Of a stretch of 64,000 nucleotides of DNA, positions 51,465 through 59,311 are shown piece by piece. Every line of letters starts with the position of its first letter. Positions within the stretch are counted from its first letter, which is position 1. The DNA is from Shimia sp049116215 (GTDB lineage Bacteria > Pseudomonadota > Alphaproteobacteria > Rhodobacterales > Rhodobacteraceae). The stretch covers positions 1-64,000 of the forward strand of contig NZ_JAGDZB010000006.1 in assembly GCF_049116215.1 (NCBI RefSeq), in the 5' to 3' direction. The translations under genes and the position numbers were made by a program. The notes beneath the pieces are model-generated. The model saw only the letters and a program-made list of their open reading frames with translations. It made no database searches and was not told the DNA's origin.

Positions 51465-53036
51465 TGCTGTCAGCAGGGCGGCAAGCGCGATACTGGCGTT
51501 GGCCACGATGTGCGCAACAATGGCGTCCGATGTCTCCGACCGGCGCAGATAAAGCAGGCCAAAGGCCACACCTGCGAGCGTGCCTGCCAGTACGCGATCG
51601 TGCATCAGTCCAAAGAGCAGGCTGGACACAGCCACGGCGACAAGGCTCCAGAGCAGCGTGTTCTGGTGCAGGCGGCGTAAAAGGTAGCCTCGGAAAAACA
51701 GCTCTTCGATGACGGGCACCAGGAGGATGGTGCCGACCAAACGGGTGGCGATCCAAAACAGGCTGGGGGTGTTTGTTGCTGGCAGATCCTGAGATGGGGC
51801 GGTGACAATCCAGAGCCCACCAATGATGAGGCCCACGGCAACGGCCTCCAGCGATGGTGTGCGCCAGAGGGCGTGCAGCGCCGGCAAGAAGAACAGCAAT
51901 GGAAGTGCCATTAAGGCAGCACGCACCGGATAGCCCATTTCCGGATCTGGCCAGAAGGCAGACACAAACACACCAGACAGCATCATCACGATGAAGGGGA
52001 CAATCTTGGCCGCGAGCGCGTCGTGACGGATGGCAGCGGTTGGGTGTTTGGGCAGCGGAGTGCGGTGCAACCATTGGGCGCGATGTGCGACCAGCACAAT
52101 CAACAAGGCCAAGGCTGTGAACATCAGCCACCCTGCGTAGGAATGAAAGCCGTTGAGCGCGTGTTCTGGTGAGACCCGCGCGCCAATCACAATCAGAATG
52201 GCAATACGCAGGATGTTGAAAAGCCAACTGGCCAGGACCGCCAGTGGGAACAGGATCAGCCAGAAGCGTTTCTGGCGCAGGTCCGGGCGCATCAGGGCGG
52301 CGTAGAACCCCATGAAGATTGTGATGAGCGCAATGCCCTCGACACCGGAACATTGGCTGGCGATTTGCACCCAAAACCCTTCGACGCCGATCTCATAAGT
52401 GGGCGGGTGCACGCCCACGTCAAAGCCGGAGAGCGACAAGACCACAAACACCAGAAAGAAGGTCAGGCTGCTGAGCGTGCTCCATTCCCACAAGGGGCGC
52501 ATGAGGTCGGCGAGGTCGGGAACAAGGAATCCGATCAGCAAGGCAAGAGGCAGCAAGTAGCTGTCATTGCGCATCCAGTCGCGCCAGGCCGACAGGGGAG
52601 TGACCCAGAAGACGGCGCCGAAAGCAGTGAGAAGCCCGCCCAATGATAGCAAAATAAGGGTCGGTGCGAAGGCGCGAGAGATCTCTGCAGCGCCAAAAAG
52701 CGGCAGCGGCAGGAAGATGAACGTTAGGCCAATCAAATGCGCAAACATCCACGAACGATGGCCTGGTTGTGCAGTGGTGCGGTCCGCCAAGGCGCGGTAA
52801 GCCGCAGATCGCAGCCAGAAATACAGCGCCATCACAGTGATGACAGCCAACCCCCGTGCGGTCATCGACCGCAAGGCGCGACAGGCGGCTTCGATTTCGG
52901 TTTGGCGGCACTCGATGGAGGCCATGACCTGATAGGTGAGGATCACCAAGAGCAGTTCTGCCACCACCAGGGCGGCCATGGTCATCAGACGCGTCGGGCG
53001 CGCGGGAGGGTGGGCTGATTGGCCGGGCGCGCGCAT
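51447..53036 (-). CDS. xrtE: Exosortase E / CPBP protease fusion of the VPEID-CTERM system
   Basis: 529 residues, two fused membrane modules. The exosortase half (residues about 90-320) has the catalytic Cys 229 in ASQCSGVEG, Arg 277 in FNILRIAI and His 298 in GFHSYAG. The C-terminal half is a CPBP/CAAX-type intramembrane protease with EE 444-445 and R 449 in VIEELFFRGYL, H 479 in FGLMHD and H 509/N 513 in HIVANAS. The fusion is characteristic of XrtE. It should cut and possibly transfer the facing VPEID-CTERM protein in the inner membrane. It starts four bases after the mipZ stop, so it may be co-transcribed with mipZ. Confidence 0.94.
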   Translation of the reverse strand: MRAPGQSAHPPARPTRLMTMAALVVAELLLVILTYQVMASIECRQTEIEAACRALRSMTARGLAVITVMALYFWLRSAAYRALADRTTAQPGHRSWMFAHLIGLTFIFLPLPLFGAAEISRAFAPTLILLSLGGLLTAFGAVFWVTPLSAWRDWMRNDSYLLPLALLIGFLVPDLADLMRPLWEWSTLSSLTFFLVFVVLSLSGFDVGVHPPTYEIGVEGFWVQIASQCSGVEGIALITIFMGFYAALMRPDLRQKRFWLILFPLAVLASWLFNILRIAILIVIGARVSPEHALNGFHSYAGWLMFTALALLIVLVAHRAQWLHRTPLPKHPTAAIRHDALAAKIVPFIVMMLSGVFVSAFWPDPEMGYPVRAALMALPLLFFLPALHALWRTPSLEAVAVGLIIGGLWIVTAPSQDLPATNTPSLFWIATRLVGTILLVPVIEELFFRGYLLRRLHQNTLLWSLVAVAVSSLLFGLMHDRVLAGTLAGVAFGLLYLRRSETSDAIVAHIVANASIALAALLTAKWALI

Positions 53037-53040
53037 GATC

Positions 53041-53850
53041 TTAGAAGTCGGCCGACACCCCGGGCAGGTTCAGCGCTTTAATCAGCTCACGCAATTCCTG
53101 ACGGGCGGCCACGTTGGAGATGTTGAGTTGTTTGACGCCGGTGTCGCGCAGGTCCAGCAGCGTGAGGCCGCGTGGAAACAGCTCACGGAACACAACCCGC
53201 TCGTTGAAACCGGGGGCGACGCGGAAGCCGATGCGTTTGGCCAATCGGTCGAGCGCTTTGCCCATTTTCTCTTTGTTGACCATCTGTTGCGCGCCCATCC
53301 GGTTGCGCATGACAATCCAGTCAATCGGTTTGAGGCCAGCCTGCGCCCGCAGTTGGCGGGCGTTCCATACCATTTCGGAATAGACCGACGGGCCAATGAT
53401 CTTTTCGCCGTCTGCATCGATTTTTGCGAGCAGGTCGAAATCGACAAAACTGTCGTTGAGCGGCGTGACCAGCGTGTCCGCCAAGGAGTGCGCCACCTGG
53501 CTCAAACGGGTGTGGGAGCCGGGGCAGTCGATCAGGATAAAGTCGTTGTTTGGCTCCAGCATCGAGACTGCAGCGGACAGGCGATGGTCGTAGACATTTT
53601 CGCCGGGTTGCAGCGCGGCTTGGTCGACTTCTGGCAAGTCGTGATAGTCCGGGCTGGGTAGGTCGAGGCCGGCTTTTTGTAGGAATTTCCGACGGTTGGC
53701 GACATAGCTGCCGAAGCTTTTCTGCCGCAGGTCGAGGTCAATGCCGCCCACTTTGTGGCCCATGCGCGCAAGCGCTGTTGCGATGTGCATCGACAGGGTG
53801 GATTTGCCTGCGCCGCCCTTCTCGTTTCCGACCACAATGATATGTGCCAT
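53041..53850 (-). CDS. mipZ: MipZ division-plane positioning ATPase
   Basis: 269 residues. The ParA-type deviant Walker A is GNEKGGAGKSTLSMH, FILIDCPGSHTRLS contains the Walker B Asp, and the long C-terminal helical part (VYSEMVWNARQLRAQAGLKP, RNRMGAQQM) fits alphaproteobacterial MipZ rather than chromosomal ParA. MipZ forms a gradient from ParB at the poles and blocks FtsZ assembly. No parB is near. A perfect DnaA box lies upstream. Confidence 0.93.
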   Translation of the reverse strand: MAHIIVVGNEKGGAGKSTLSMHIATALARMGHKVGGIDLDLRQKSFGSYVANRRKFLQKAGLDLPSPDYHDLPEVDQAALQPGENVYDHRLSAAVSMLEPNNDFILIDCPGSHTRLSQVAHSLADTLVTPLNDSFVDFDLLAKIDADGEKIIGPSVYSEMVWNARQLRAQAGLKPIDWIVMRNRMGAQQMVNKEKMGKALDRLAKRIGFRVAPGFNERVVFRELFPRGLTLLDLRDTGVKQLNISNVAARQELRELIKALNLPGVSADF

Positions 53851-53926
53851 GCCCGTTGTCCCTGCTCGTGTTTCAGTCCCGCGGCACTTACGGCGCGGGT
53901 TTGTTGCTGTCTACTATATGTTGTGA

Positions 53927-53935
53927 TTATCCACA
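53927..53935 (+). promoter_or_regulatory. DnaA box upstream of mipZ
   Basis: TTATCCACA is the exact nine-base consensus, 77 bases before the mipZ start. On the minus strand, TATAGT, a possible -10, begins nine bases after it. By chance about one such match is expected per window of this size on both strands, so the position rather than the match is the evidence. Confidence 0.5.
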
Positions 53936-53953
53936 GGAAAAGTGATTGATGCG

Positions 53954-54502
53954 CTAGGCGTCCCGCCAAGTGCCACTTTCCAATCCGTCCAAGCGCCAGT
54001 CACCAATCTGCGCCCGAATAAGTCGCAAGGTGGGGTGGCCAACGGCGGCGGTCATGCGGCGCACCTGTCGGTTGCGGCCTTCACGGATCGTGAGAGAAAT
54101 CCAGGTGTCCGGGATCGATTTTCGTACGCGGATTGGCGGGGTGCGCGGCCAGAGATCGTATGGTTCGTCAATGGCTTGCGCCTTGGCGGGCTTGGTCAGC
54201 CCGTCTTTGAGTTTCACCCCTTTACGCAATGCCTCCAGTGCGGCATCGTCTGGCGTGCCTTCAACCTGAACCCAGTAAGTCTTTGCCATTTTGTGGCGTG
54301 GATCCGCGATACGGGCCTGTAATTTCCCGTCGTCGGTAAGCACCATCAAGCCTTCGCTGTCGCGGTCTAAACGGCCGGCCGGATAGACTTTGGGCACGTC
54401 AATGAAATCCGACAGGGTGCGGCGTTTGCTGCCCTCAAGGCCTTTGTCGGTGAATTGCGACAGCACATCGAAGGGTTTGTTGAAGAGTATCACGCGGGTC
54501 AT
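53954..54502 (-). CDS. RluE-like 23S rRNA pseudouridine synthase
   Basis: 182 residues of the RluE/RsuA-like family. The catalytic Asp is in YPAGRLDRDSEGLMVLT, and the C-terminal REGRNRQVRRM motif and FNKPFDVLSQF start are typical. There is no S4 domain, which matches RluE (modifies U2457 in helix 89 in Escherichia coli numbering). A probable rluE, but RluE and RluF-like assignments need a tree. Confidence 0.9.
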   Translation of the reverse strand: MTRVILFNKPFDVLSQFTDKGLEGSKRRTLSDFIDVPKVYPAGRLDRDSEGLMVLTDDGKLQARIADPRHKMAKTYWVQVEGTPDDAALEALRKGVKLKDGLTKPAKAQAIDEPYDLWPRTPPIRVRKSIPDTWISLTIREGRNRQVRRMTAAVGHPTLRLIRAQIGDWRLDGLESGTWRDA

Positions 54503-54587
54503 GATGACCTCCTACACGGGCGTGCGCAGGGGTTGCAAGTTTACCGTCGCTGCGATTTTGTGCGCGCAAAGACGCGAGGGAAGATCA

Positions 54588-55730
54588 ATGGATTTCAAAG
54601 ATATGTTGCCGGAAACACTGTTGGCGCAGGCTGGTGGGGCGATAGATCAGCAAAGCGGAGGCGTGGTGCCGCCAATCCAGCCTGCCACCACCTTTGCGCG
54701 GGATGAAAATTACAACCCTTTGAATGAGAACAACATTTATGCGCGCCCGCACAATGATGTGGCGCGGCAGGCCGAGGCGGTTTTGGCGCAGTTGGAAGGA
54801 GGCGTGGCGGCGTTGTTGTTCCCTTCCGGGATGGCGGCGATTGCGGCGCTGTTTCGCACCGTGCCGAGTGGCGGGCGGGTGATTGTGCAGGGTGGTATTT
54901 ACTGGAACACCACCAAGTGGATTCGCGAATTTTGCGAGCGTCGTCAGATCGTTATCGACGAAGTGGATGCAAGCGACAACGACGCATTGGTGGCGGTATG
55001 TGCCAAGGGACCGGCCAATGTGGTTTGGGTGGAGACGCCTTCCAACCCGTGGCTTAAAGTCACCGATGTGGCAGCAGCCAAACAGGCGGCGGAAAGCTGT
55101 GGTGCGCTGTTGGCGGTGGACAGCACGGCGGCATCGCCGATTCTGACCAACCCTTTGAAATTGGGCGCAGATATTGTGATGCACTCGACCACCAAAGTGA
55201 TCAACGGGCATTCCGATGTGTTGGGTGGCGTGCTGGTCACAAAAGAGGTCACATCGGTCTGGGAAGAGATCGAAGTGGACCGGGCCAGTGCCGGGGCAGT
55301 GATGGGTCCGTTTGAGGCCTGGCTGCTGTTGCGTGGCATGCGCACGATGGCGTTGCGGGTGGATCGCATGGTGGATAACGCTATGAAAATAGCGCGGTTT
55401 TTAGAGGATCACCCGAAGGTGGATAGCGTGCTGTTTCCCGGATTGGAAAGCCATCCGCAGCATGATCTGGCCAAGGCGCAGATGCCCGGTGGGGCGGGGT
55501 TCCTGATGTCGTTTCTAGTCAAAGGGGATAAGGATGTGGCGCTACAAGTGGCTGGAAAGATGAAGCTTTTTCATCGCGCCACGTCGCTTGGCGGGGTCGA
55601 GAGCCTTGTAGAGCACCGCCACACCATTGAACCGCACACCGGTATTCCGGAAACGTTGTTGCGGATCTCGGTTGGGACGGAAAATGCGGATGATCTGATC
55701 GCGGATCTGGGGCAGGCGTTGGGGCAGTAA
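54588..55730 (+). CDS. Cystathionine gamma-synthase/beta-lyase family PLP enzyme
   Basis: 380 residues of the Cys/Met metabolism PLP family. The cofactor Lys is in HSTTKVINGHSDVLGG near residue 200. ALLFPSGMAAIAALF binds phosphate and DSTAASPILTNPL precedes the Lys. The C-terminal GGVESLVEHRHTIEPHTGIP and LLRISVGTENADDLIADL are also family segments. The reaction (gamma-synthase, beta- or gamma-lyase) cannot be decided. GAGGGAAG precedes ATG 54588. An 11-bp-unit repeat block follows the stop. Confidence 0.92.
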   Translation: MDFKDMLPETLLAQAGGAIDQQSGGVVPPIQPATTFARDENYNPLNENNIYARPHNDVARQAEAVLAQLEGGVAALLFPSGMAAIAALFRTVPSGGRVIVQGGIYWNTTKWIREFCERRQIVIDEVDASDNDALVAVCAKGPANVVWVETPSNPWLKVTDVAAAKQAAESCGALLAVDSTAASPILTNPLKLGADIVMHSTTKVINGHSDVLGGVLVTKEVTSVWEEIEVDRASAGAVMGPFEAWLLLRGMRTMALRVDRMVDNAMKIARFLEDHPKVDSVLFPGLESHPQHDLAKAQMPGGAGFLMSFLVKGDKDVALQVAGKMKLFHRATSLGGVESLVEHRHTIEPHTGIPETLLRISVGTENADDLIADLGQALGQ

Positions 55731-55744
55731 AGGCCCCGATTTGC

Positions 55745-55788
55745 ACGTCGGTATTACGTCTGTATCGCGGCTGTATTGCGACTGTGGC
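55745..55788 (+). repeat. 44-bp block of four degenerate 11-bp units, copy B
   Basis: Units ACGTCGGTATT, ACGTCTGTATC, GCGGCTGTATT, GCGACTGTGGC, starting 15 bases after the PLP enzyme stop. The order and the C at the end of unit 2 match copy A (5833-5876), so the two blocks share ancestry. Confidence 0.7.
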
Positions 55789-55938
55789 GATTTGGAGAGG
55801 CTGGCGCCCAAAGCTGTGCATCGACGCACCAAAAACTGCGTCGATCTGCCTCGGTCGCCAACAAATTGTTAAGGCGTTTGGAAGATTATTGGCGCAGCAC
55901 GAACGGGCACAGGCCCCACGCAGCAGCGGACCAAGACC

Positions 55939-56421
55939 TTGAAGAAACGCATCGAAAGCCCCTCTCTGATCACTCCTGCTTATGAGGACAGTGGTCTGTT
56001 CAAGAAGCCGCCAACCGAGCTGGTGGTGAATTTGATTCCGAAGTTTTCCAAAAACTCTCGGGATGATGTGATCATCAAAGGTTTGGTTCAGAACGACGTG
56101 GAGATTGATGTGATCTTTGCTGGTCGTCGCAAGCGGGAGGCGGCGGAGTTGGTGGCGCTGCTTAAGCGGAAGTGGGAGAATGCCAATTACCGCGTGACCA
56201 AAGCGCCAAAGCGCAAAGATGTGCGGTTGCCAACGCGGGTGCAGGGCTCTTGGCGCATGCGTGTGGCCGAAGATGAGCATGAGCAGGATCTCTACACCAA
56301 GGAGTATCAACTTTTGGTCGCGCGATGGGCGTTTAACGCTGACAATGGCGAGTTTCGCAGCTTTGGCGAGCCGCCGTTTCAGCAACAGGTGAATCAAGCC
56401 GTTGGTGACACCAACGGCTAA
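55939..56421 (+). CDS. Hypothetical basic protein with TTG start
   Basis: 160 residues, rich in Lys and Arg in the middle (AGRRKREAAELVALLKRKWE, KAPKRKDVRLPTRVQG), with no signal or membrane segment. I do not recognise it. There is no ATG or GTG between the in-frame stop at 55870 and 55939, so TTG is the earliest plausible start. The codon usage resembles the neighbours, which supports a real gene. It might bind nucleic acid (inference from charge only). Confidence 0.6.
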   Translation: MKKRIESPSLITPAYEDSGLFKKPPTELVVNLIPKFSKNSRDDVIIKGLVQNDVEIDVIFAGRRKREAAELVALLKRKWENANYRVTKAPKRKDVRLPTRVQGSWRMRVAEDEHEQDLYTKEYQLLVARWAFNADNGEFRSFGEPPFQQQVNQAVGDTNG

Positions 56422-56523
56422 GCCTGCTGGCGGGTGTCTGCGCCGCGCCCTTTCCTTCAAATATTTGTGTCATGCAGCGGCGTCTTAAGACGTGACCCTG
56501 CATTTTGCGGTTTGGCGACTCGC

Positions 56524-56564
56524 TTGACGTATCGAGTTCGGTACCGTATCTAACGATTGTTAGA
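56524..56564 (+). promoter_or_regulatory. Promoter with overlapping palindromic operator
   Basis: TTGACG (56524-56529), a 17-base spacer and TATCTA (56547-56552) form a good sigma-70 promoter. TCTAAC-GATT-GTTAGA (56549-56564) is a perfect palindrome covering the end of the -10, 20 bases before the SRPBCC start. It is probably the operator of the TetR protein encoded two genes on. Confidence 0.75.
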
Positions 56565-56584
56565 TGAAATCTCCCACTTGAAAG

Positions 56585-57115
56585 ATGAACGCCATGCCCT
56601 CGAAAAATTCTATCACTGTGAAAGCCCCTGCCGCCGCTGCGTGGAAGCTGATTGGCGACGAATTTGTCGCCGTGGATCTCTGGATGGCGGCCATTCCTCG
56701 CGCAGAAGCCATTGCAGGTCCCGCGCTGCCGGGCGCGCCTGCCAAAGGGCGTAACTCCTATTTGGTGCAGAAGTTTGCGCCGATGTATCAAGAAGAGGTG
56801 CTGACCAAGTTTGATCCGGAGGCGATGACCATCTGCGTGGATGTGACCCTGCATCACGGTCCCAAGGCGATGCCGATGAAAGGCTATACGTCGACTGTGA
56901 TTGTGCGGGCGATCAATGACGCGACCTGTGAGGTGACCTGGATTGGGGAGGCGACGCCGAAGTGGTTTGCCAAACCGATGCGCCGGATGTTGACGAACAG
57001 CATGGACGCCGGGTTCATTCGCAGCCTTGAGGAAATCCAGCACATTGTGGAGACTGGTCAACCGCATCCGAGGAAGGTAGAAAAAATCAGATCCGAGGCG
57101 GCATTGGCGGCCTGA
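56585..57115 (+). CDS. SRPBCC family protein
   Basis: 176 residues of the polyketide cyclase/START-like fold: SITVKAPAAAAWKLIGDEFV, KGRNSYLVQKFAP and the C-terminal helix NSMDAGFIRSLEEIQHIV. It is likely a small-molecule binding or cyclase-like protein without an assignable ligand. It is the first gene of a two-gene unit with TetR, expressed from the promoter at 56524. Confidence 0.84.
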   Translation: MNAMPSKNSITVKAPAAAAWKLIGDEFVAVDLWMAAIPRAEAIAGPALPGAPAKGRNSYLVQKFAPMYQEEVLTKFDPEAMTICVDVTLHHGPKAMPMKGYTSTVIVRAINDATCEVTWIGEATPKWFAKPMRRMLTNSMDAGFIRSLEEIQHIVETGQPHPRKVEKIRSEAALAA

Positions 57116-57149
57116 GACGCGCACCAGGCGCGCAGGAGTGGGAGGTCAG

Positions 57150-57746
57150 ATGCAGGACACATCCATCAAGGCGCGCTTGATTGACGCTGGCAAAACGCTG
57201 TTTGCGGACCGGGGCTATGCCGGGGCCTCGGTGCGTGAAATTTGCAAGGCGGCGGACGCCAGCTCGACAATGATCCACCACTACTTTGGCAACAAAGAAG
57301 GCTTGTTCAACGCCATCATCGATGAATTCACCGCCGCCACGTTTGACGTACCGCTGCGCTTGATTTCCAAACCACCCAAGACGGCGGAGGAAATGCGGCT
57401 GCGTCTCGAGATGTTTATTTCCGAGACCTTCCGGGCGTTGATCGCACAAGCGCCGGTGTTTCGCATTCTTGTGCGGGAGAGCCGCGGGTTTGTCGGCGGC
57501 GCGCGCTATCATGAAGGCTTCGCAGGCTATTTGCGCGCGGCGCAGGAGGCGGGCTTTGTGGATGCGGAGCTGGAAGTTGAGTTGATCACCGGCATGGTGT
57601 TGGACCGGCTGGGCAACCAGATTATGTATGCGGCGACGTTGAAGGGGGACGGCAAGACCGTGCTCAATGATGCGGCTTATGCGGAAGAGTGGTTGGCGGC
57701 AAATACGCGGGTGTTGCTGTTTGGTTTGGCGGGGCGGTTAGCTTAG
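57150..57746 (+). CDS. TetR family transcriptional regulator
   Basis: 198 residues. The helix-turn-helix is DAGKTLFADRGYAGASVREI and ADASSTMIHHYFGNKEGLF (residues about 12-52), followed by a C-terminal helical domain of CecR/DUF1956-like type. GGAGG lies just before ATG 57150. It lies 34 bases after the SRPBCC gene and probably represses this unit through the palindrome at 56549-56564. Confidence 0.9.
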   Translation: MQDTSIKARLIDAGKTLFADRGYAGASVREICKAADASSTMIHHYFGNKEGLFNAIIDEFTAATFDVPLRLISKPPKTAEEMRLRLEMFISETFRALIAQAPVFRILVRESRGFVGGARYHEGFAGYLRAAQEAGFVDAELEVELITGMVLDRLGNQIMYAATLKGDGKTVLNDAAYAEEWLAANTRVLLFGLAGRLA

Positions 57747-57822
57747 TGGCGCGTTGATCGCTTGAAGCTGGGCCGAGTTCTGGTCTTTATGAGCGCAAAG
57801 ACATTTTGTGCAGGAGCCACCC

Positions 57823-58245
57823 ATGAAACTCGAATTTCACCACATCAATTTTGTCTCCAAAGATGTGGGCCGGCTGCACGACTTCTACACCCAAGTGTTG
57901 GGGCTGGATGACATTCCGCAAGAAGAGTTTCCGCGCACGGAGGCGGACAACGAGAGTGGCTATGACGGGCAGATCCGTTTTGCCACCGATGGGGATATGC
58001 AGATGCATCTGGCGGAGCGGCGGCTGGATGTGGCCTTTGTCAACGGGCAGGTGATCAATCCGGTGGACCGTGGGCATATTGCCTTTCGCACCGATGATCT
58101 GCCGGCGTTTCTGAAGGTGCTTGAGGAGAACGGCGTGCCGTATTCGGATTACGGCACAGCCTTTGCCAAAGAGTGGCATCAGGTGTTTTTTCAGGACCCT
58201 GAAGGCAATGTGATCGAGGTGCATCAGCAGGTGGGCGGCGCGTAA
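57823..58245 (+). CDS. VOC family (glyoxalase-like) protein
   Basis: 140 residues, two beta-alpha-beta-beta-beta modules. KLEFHHINFVSKDVGRLHDF opens the first with a candidate metal His, GHIAFRTDDLPAFLKVLEE opens the second, and VFFQDPEGNVIEVHQQ supplies the C-terminal Glu. It could be a glyoxalase, dioxygenase or thiol transferase relative. ATG 57823 is preferred over an in-frame codon 15 bases upstream. Confidence 0.88.
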   Translation: MKLEFHHINFVSKDVGRLHDFYTQVLGLDDIPQEEFPRTEADNESGYDGQIRFATDGDMQMHLAERRLDVAFVNGQVINPVDRGHIAFRTDDLPAFLKVLEENGVPYSDYGTAFAKEWHQVFFQDPEGNVIEVHQQVGGA

Positions 58246-58264
58246 AAAGCACCGCCCGGTTGGC

Positions 58265-59179
58265 TCAGGTCAGCAACGCCAAGTCCGCTTGATTGGTGGG
58301 GCGACGCGTGGGCATGGTTTTGGCGTCCTTGCCAGCCATGGTGAGGGCGAGGTCTTTGTAGAAGCCGTCGTTGTCAAACCACCAGCGGTGGGAATAGACC
58401 ATGGTTTGCTGTGCGTCGGGGACGTGCTTTTTGTATTGTTCGTTGCAGTAGATGTCCCAGTGTCCTTTGGTGACGGGGGACGGCATGCCAACGTGGCCCG
58501 CGCGCTCGCGGCCGCCGTTGATCAGACCTCCGGCCAAGGCGAGGACGCGGTCTCGTCCGCTGTAGTAGTTGGTGAAGCGTTTGCTGCGTTCATCCAGCAC
58601 CAGCCCGCCCCAGGCGCCTCTTTCGAGCCAGGTGGCGTCGATGTCGGCAGAGCAGAACATGACCTGATCTATGCCCCAATGGCCGACGGAGTCGCCAAAG
58701 TCGGAGAAGCCGCGCAACGCAACCAGCCCGCCCATGGAGTGGGCGATGAGGTGGATTTTGGGGCGCGGCGTGAGGGCCAGTAGCGGTAAGATGCCGTCAT
58801 CCACAAGATGCGGGGCGGTCTTTTTGGCGTCGCTGCGGTCTGAATTGTAGGCCAACACCGTGCCGTCACTTGGCCAGTCAAAGGCAATCACCGCGCCCTG
58901 AAAACCGTGGGCTTTCACGCCGGTTTCAATTTTTCCCAGACGGTCGAGCATGTCCTTTTGTGAAGTGTTGAAACCGTGCACGTAAACTAGGATCTCTTTG
59001 GTCCCGCCCGCCTGTTGCACCAGCTTGAGCCAGTCCGCTTTGGGGATTATGCCGCCTTTGCGCACCGCGCCATCGTTGCTTTCTTCGGTGATTGAAACAT
59101 AGCGGGTGAGGGCGGCGGGGTTGTCGGTAAATTTCTTCTTTTGCGCGTTATATGTGCGGCGCGAGAAAAACAGAGCCAT
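58265..59179 (-). CDS. Alpha/beta hydrolase (DUF900-like)
   Basis: 304 residues. VYVHGFNTSQKDMLDRLGK is the oxyanion region, IHLIAHSMGGLVALRGF the nucleophile elbow (Ser in AHSMG), and CSADIDATWLERG provides a candidate Asp. It matches the DUF900 (COG4782) group of esterase/lipase-like enzymes of unknown substrate. AAAGGA is placed well for ATG 59179. Confidence 0.86.
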   Translation of the reverse strand: MALFFSRRTYNAQKKKFTDNPAALTRYVSITEESNDGAVRKGGIIPKADWLKLVQQAGGTKEILVYVHGFNTSQKDMLDRLGKIETGVKAHGFQGAVIAFDWPSDGTVLAYNSDRSDAKKTAPHLVDDGILPLLALTPRPKIHLIAHSMGGLVALRGFSDFGDSVGHWGIDQVMFCSADIDATWLERGAWGGLVLDERSKRFTNYYSGRDRVLALAGGLINGGRERAGHVGMPSPVTKGHWDIYCNEQYKKHVPDAQQTMVYSHRWWFDNDGFYKDLALTMAGKDAKTMPTRRPTNQADLALLT

Positions 59180-59311
59180 CGTTAATCCTTTCACTCAAAA
59201 GCCTGAGTGTGGCACGGAAGCGTGGTTTCGCAAAATGACGGTGGGACCTGGCCGAGGTGACGTGGCACTCTGGCCCTATACACTTGTGCGCGTCACCCCT
59301 AGCGTGGCGCC

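Noticed and set aside
53041..53850. ParA of a plasmid partition system
   Set aside because: No parB or parS-like repeats are near, and the C-terminal region fits MipZ.
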